Position numbers and translations under genes: made by a program. Under the pieces are notes generated by a model that made no database searches, was not told where the DNA came from, and worked only from the letters and a program-made list of their open reading frames with translations. From NCBI GenBank assembly GCA_903930195.1, contig CAIYXH010000059.1, forward strand, positions 1 to 13,940: a DNA stretch of 13,940 bases. The letters are read 5' to 3'. Of the stretch, positions 12,077 to 13,940 are shown one piece after another. Numbering within the stretch: the first letter of the stretch is position 1; each line of letters starts with the position of its first letter. This DNA is from an uncultured Actinomycetes bacterium (GTDB taxonomy: Bacteria > Actinomycetota > Thermoleophilia > Gaiellales > Gaiellaceae).

Positions 12077-12187
12077 ATGCGGGTCGCGCTGATCGTCGCA
12101 CTGCTCGGCTTCGGCTGGTACAGCCGGCGGCAGGCGCAGCGGGCCCCCGTCGAACGGGACCCCGCCGCGCTGCCTGAAGCCGACTAG
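12077..12187 (+). CDS. Candidate 36-residue single-span membrane protein
   Basis: An ATG at 12077 opens 36 codons ending in TAG. The product has a hydrophobic N-terminus (MRVALIVALLGFGWY), then a basic SRRQAQR turn, then a Pro/Asp/Glu-rich tail, as expected of a small membrane-anchored protein. Nearly every third codon position is G or C, matching the real genes around it. It occupies the otherwise empty 153-nt gap between STAS and katG and runs opposite to both. Its TAG and the katG TAG share one CTAG. No Shine-Dalgarno or clear promoter is visible, and no homology is recognised, so this is a tentative call. Confidence 0.35.
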   Translation: MRVALIVALLGFGWYSRRQAQRAPVERDPAALPEAD

Positions 12188-13940
12188 CTCAGGTCGAAGC
12201 GGTCGAGGTCCATGACCTTGACCCAGGCGGCGACGAAGTCCCTGACGAACCGTTCCCTGGCGTCGTCCGAGGCGTAGACCTCGGCGAGGCTCCGCAGCTC
12301 GGAGTTCGCGCCGAAGACGAGGTCGGAGGCGGTCGCCGTCCAGCGGAGGTCGCCGCTCGTGCGGTCGCGCCCCTCGTAGACGCCGTCGTTCGCGCCCGAC
12401 GCCTTCCACTCTGTGGCCATGTCGAGCAGGTTCACGAAGAAGTCGTTCGTGAGCGTCCCGGGCCGATCGGTGAGGACGCCGTGCGACGTTCCGCCCACGT
12501 TCGCGTCGAGCGCGCGGAGGCCGCCGACGAGCACCGTCAGCTGCGGCGCCGTGAGGGTCAGCATGAACGCGCGGTCGAGCAGGCCGTGCTCCAGCACGAG
12601 CGCCTCGCCCGGCTGGGCGTAGTTGCGGAAGCCGTCGAGGGTCGGCTCGAGCACCTCGAACGAGTCGACGTCGGTCTGCTCCTGCGTCGCGTCGGTGCGC
12701 CCCGGGCTGAACGGGACGACGAGCTCATGGCCCGCGTCCTTCGCCGCCTGCTCCACGGCCGCGGAGCCGCCGAGGACGATCAGATCGGCGAGCGAGACGC
12801 GCTTGCCGCCCGACTGCGCGGCGTTGAACTCCTGCTGGATCCGCTCGAGGGTCTCGAGCGCGCCCGCGAGCTCGGCCGGCTCGTTCACCGCCCAGCTCCT
12901 CTGCGGCTCGAGGCGCAGGCGGGCGCCGTTGGCACCGCCGCGCTTGTCGGTGCCGCGGAACGAGGCAGCGGCCGACCAGGCGGTCGCGACGAGGCGCGGG
13001 ATCGAGAGGCCGGACGCAAGGAGCTTCTCCTTGAGCGCTGCGATGTCGGCAGCGTCGATCGGTGCGTGCTCGGCTGCCGGAACCGGGTCCTGCCAGAGCT
13101 GCGCCTCGGGCACCCACGGGCCGAGATAGCGCGAGAGCGGGCCCATGTCGCGGTGGAGCAGCTTGTACCAGGCCTTCGCGAAGGCGAGCCCGAACTCCTC
13201 GGGATGCTCGAGGAACCGGCGCGAGATCTGCTCGTACGACGGATCCAACCGCAGCGCAAGGTCGGTGGTCAGCATTCCCGGCGTGCGGTCGAGCGAGCCG
13301 TTCGCCGGATCGGGGACCGTGTTCGCTCCGGCGCCGCCCTTCGGCTGCCACTGCTTCGCCCCCGCCGGGCTCTCGGTCAGCTCCCAGTCGTACTGGAACA
13401 GGTTCTGGAAGAAGCCGTGACCCCAGGCCGCCGGTGTCGACGTCCATGTCACCTCGAGCCCGCTCGTGATCGTGTCGCCGCCCTTGCCGGAGGCGTACGA
13501 GCTCGTCCAGCCGAAGCCCTGCTGCTCGAGCGGCGCGGCCTCGGGCTCGGGACCGACGTGGTCGGCCTTCGACGCGCCGTGCGTCTTGCCGAAGGTATGG
13601 CCCCCGGCGATCAGCGCCACCGTCTCCTCGTCGTTCATCGCCATCCGCGCGAACGTCTCGCGGATGTCGCGCGCGGCGGCAAGCGGGTCGGGCACGCCGT
13701 TCGGGCCCTCAGGGTTCACGTAGATCAGCCCCATCTGCACCGCGCCGAGCGGACCGGCGAGCTTGCGCTCGCCGCTGTAGCGCTCGTCGCCGAGCCAGGT
13801 GTCCTCGGGGCCCCAGAAGATCTCCTCGGGCTCCCAGACGTCCTCGCGCCCGAAGCCGAAGCCGAACGTCTCGAGGCCCATCGACTCGATCGCGACATTG
13901 CCGGCGAAGACGAGCAGGTCGGCCCACGAGAGCTTCTGGC
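12184..13940 (-). CDS. katG: Catalase-peroxidase KatG (5' end outside window)
   Basis: KatG is a bifunctional heme enzyme that breaks down hydrogen peroxide and has broad peroxidase activity. In mycobacteria it also activates isoniazid. The 584 visible residues cover the C-terminal part of the N-terminal heme domain and the whole C-terminal domain. The frame is open to the right edge, reading KLSWADLLVFAGNVAIESMG. Seen are the adduct Tyr in LIYVNPEGPNG and the adduct Met in FARMAMNDEET. Also seen are the proximal heme His in GGHTFGKTHG, the proximal Asp region TTDLALRLDPSYE, and the mobile-Arg motif LLHRDMG. The distal Arg-Trp-His lies beyond the window, as does the start, about 150 residues away. 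The C-terminus ends normally with VKVMDLDRFDLS. No FurA-type regulator is visible on this side. Confidence 0.97.
   Translation of the reverse strand, partial: QKLSWADLLVFAGNVAIESMGLETFGFGFGREDVWEPEEIFWGPEDTWLGDERYSGERKLAGPLGAVQMGLIYVNPEGPNGVPDPLAAARDIRETFARMAMNDEETVALIAGGHTFGKTHGASKADHVGPEPEAAPLEQQGFGWTSSYASGKGGDTITSGLEVTWTSTPAAWGHGFFQNLFQYDWELTESPAGAKQWQPKGGAGANTVPDPANGSLDRTPGMLTTDLALRLDPSYEQISRRFLEHPEEFGLAFAKAWYKLLHRDMGPLSRYLGPWVPEAQLWQDPVPAAEHAPIDAADIAALKEKLLASGLSIPRLVATAWSAAASFRGTDKRGGANGARLRLEPQRSWAVNEPAELAGALETLERIQQEFNAAQSGGKRVSLADLIVLGGSAAVEQAAKDAGHELVVPFSPGRTDATQEQTDVDSFEVLEPTLDGFRNYAQPGEALVLEHGLLDRAFMLTLTAPQLTVLVGGLRALDANVGGTSHGVLTDRPGTLTNDFFVNLLDMATEWKASGANDGVYEGRDRTSGDLRWTATASDLVFGANSELRSLAEVYASDDARERFVRDFVAAWVKVMDLDRFDLS

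Noticed and set aside
1..13940. CRISPR arrays, insertion sequences, prophage or defence genes
   Set aside because: No regularly spaced repeats, transposase, integrase, phage or nuclease/restriction domains were recognised on either strand.

Overview
The window is high-GC, gene-dense bacterial DNA. The order rpmG-secE-nusG-rplK-rplA-rplJ-rplL, the G1.U72 form of the tRNA-Met, GTG starts and leaderless-looking promoters point to Actinomycetota. A deep lineage such as Thermoleophilia is plausible, but that is a judgement from gene style and not a database result.

Region 1 (1-3423, all minus strand) is the housekeeping transcription/translation cluster. It reads leftward as ribosomal protein L33, SecE, NusG, L11, L1, L10 and the start of L7/L12, which runs off the left edge. 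A structured L10 leader precedes rplJ, and a set of hairpins precedes rplA. L10 carries an unusual Ala/Glu/Pro-rich acidic tail of about 73 residues.

Region 2 (3424-4829) begins with a divergent promoter region whose two candidate -10 boxes form an inverted repeat. tRNA-Met(CAT) follows on the plus strand, then REP-like palindromes. After these come two gene remnants on the minus strand: the 3' part of a two-domain GNAT acetyltransferase, joined out of frame to the N-terminal domain of a PilB/GspE ATPase.

Region 3 (4830-8474, minus strand) holds a type IV pilus group (PilT, a pilin-like protein, a prepilin peptidase), with a geranylgeranyl-reductase-family flavoprotein upstream. A perfect 12-bp-arm palindrome separates the flavoprotein gene from pilT.

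Region 4 (8475-11530) contains tRNA-Tyr, an uncharacterised protein with an Ada-like zinc motif, and a TMEM175-type channel gene. The channel gene and a convergent alpha/beta-hydrolase gene are both cut short at the same CTAG. Upstream of the hydrolase, in the same operon, are a secreted YHYH-domain protein and a stand-alone response regulator receiver. tRNA-Thr with a strong terminator closes the region.

Region 5 (11531-13940) holds a STAS-domain anti-sigma-factor antagonist, a 36-codon candidate small membrane protein on the plus strand, and katG (catalase-peroxidase), which runs off the right edge.

No CRISPR array, insertion sequence, prophage or defence system was seen. No complete new system was found. 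The points most worth checking are the two truncation junctions (about 4400 and 9662), the Ada-like hypothetical protein, the receiver/YHYH/hydrolase operon, and the REP-like palindromes.
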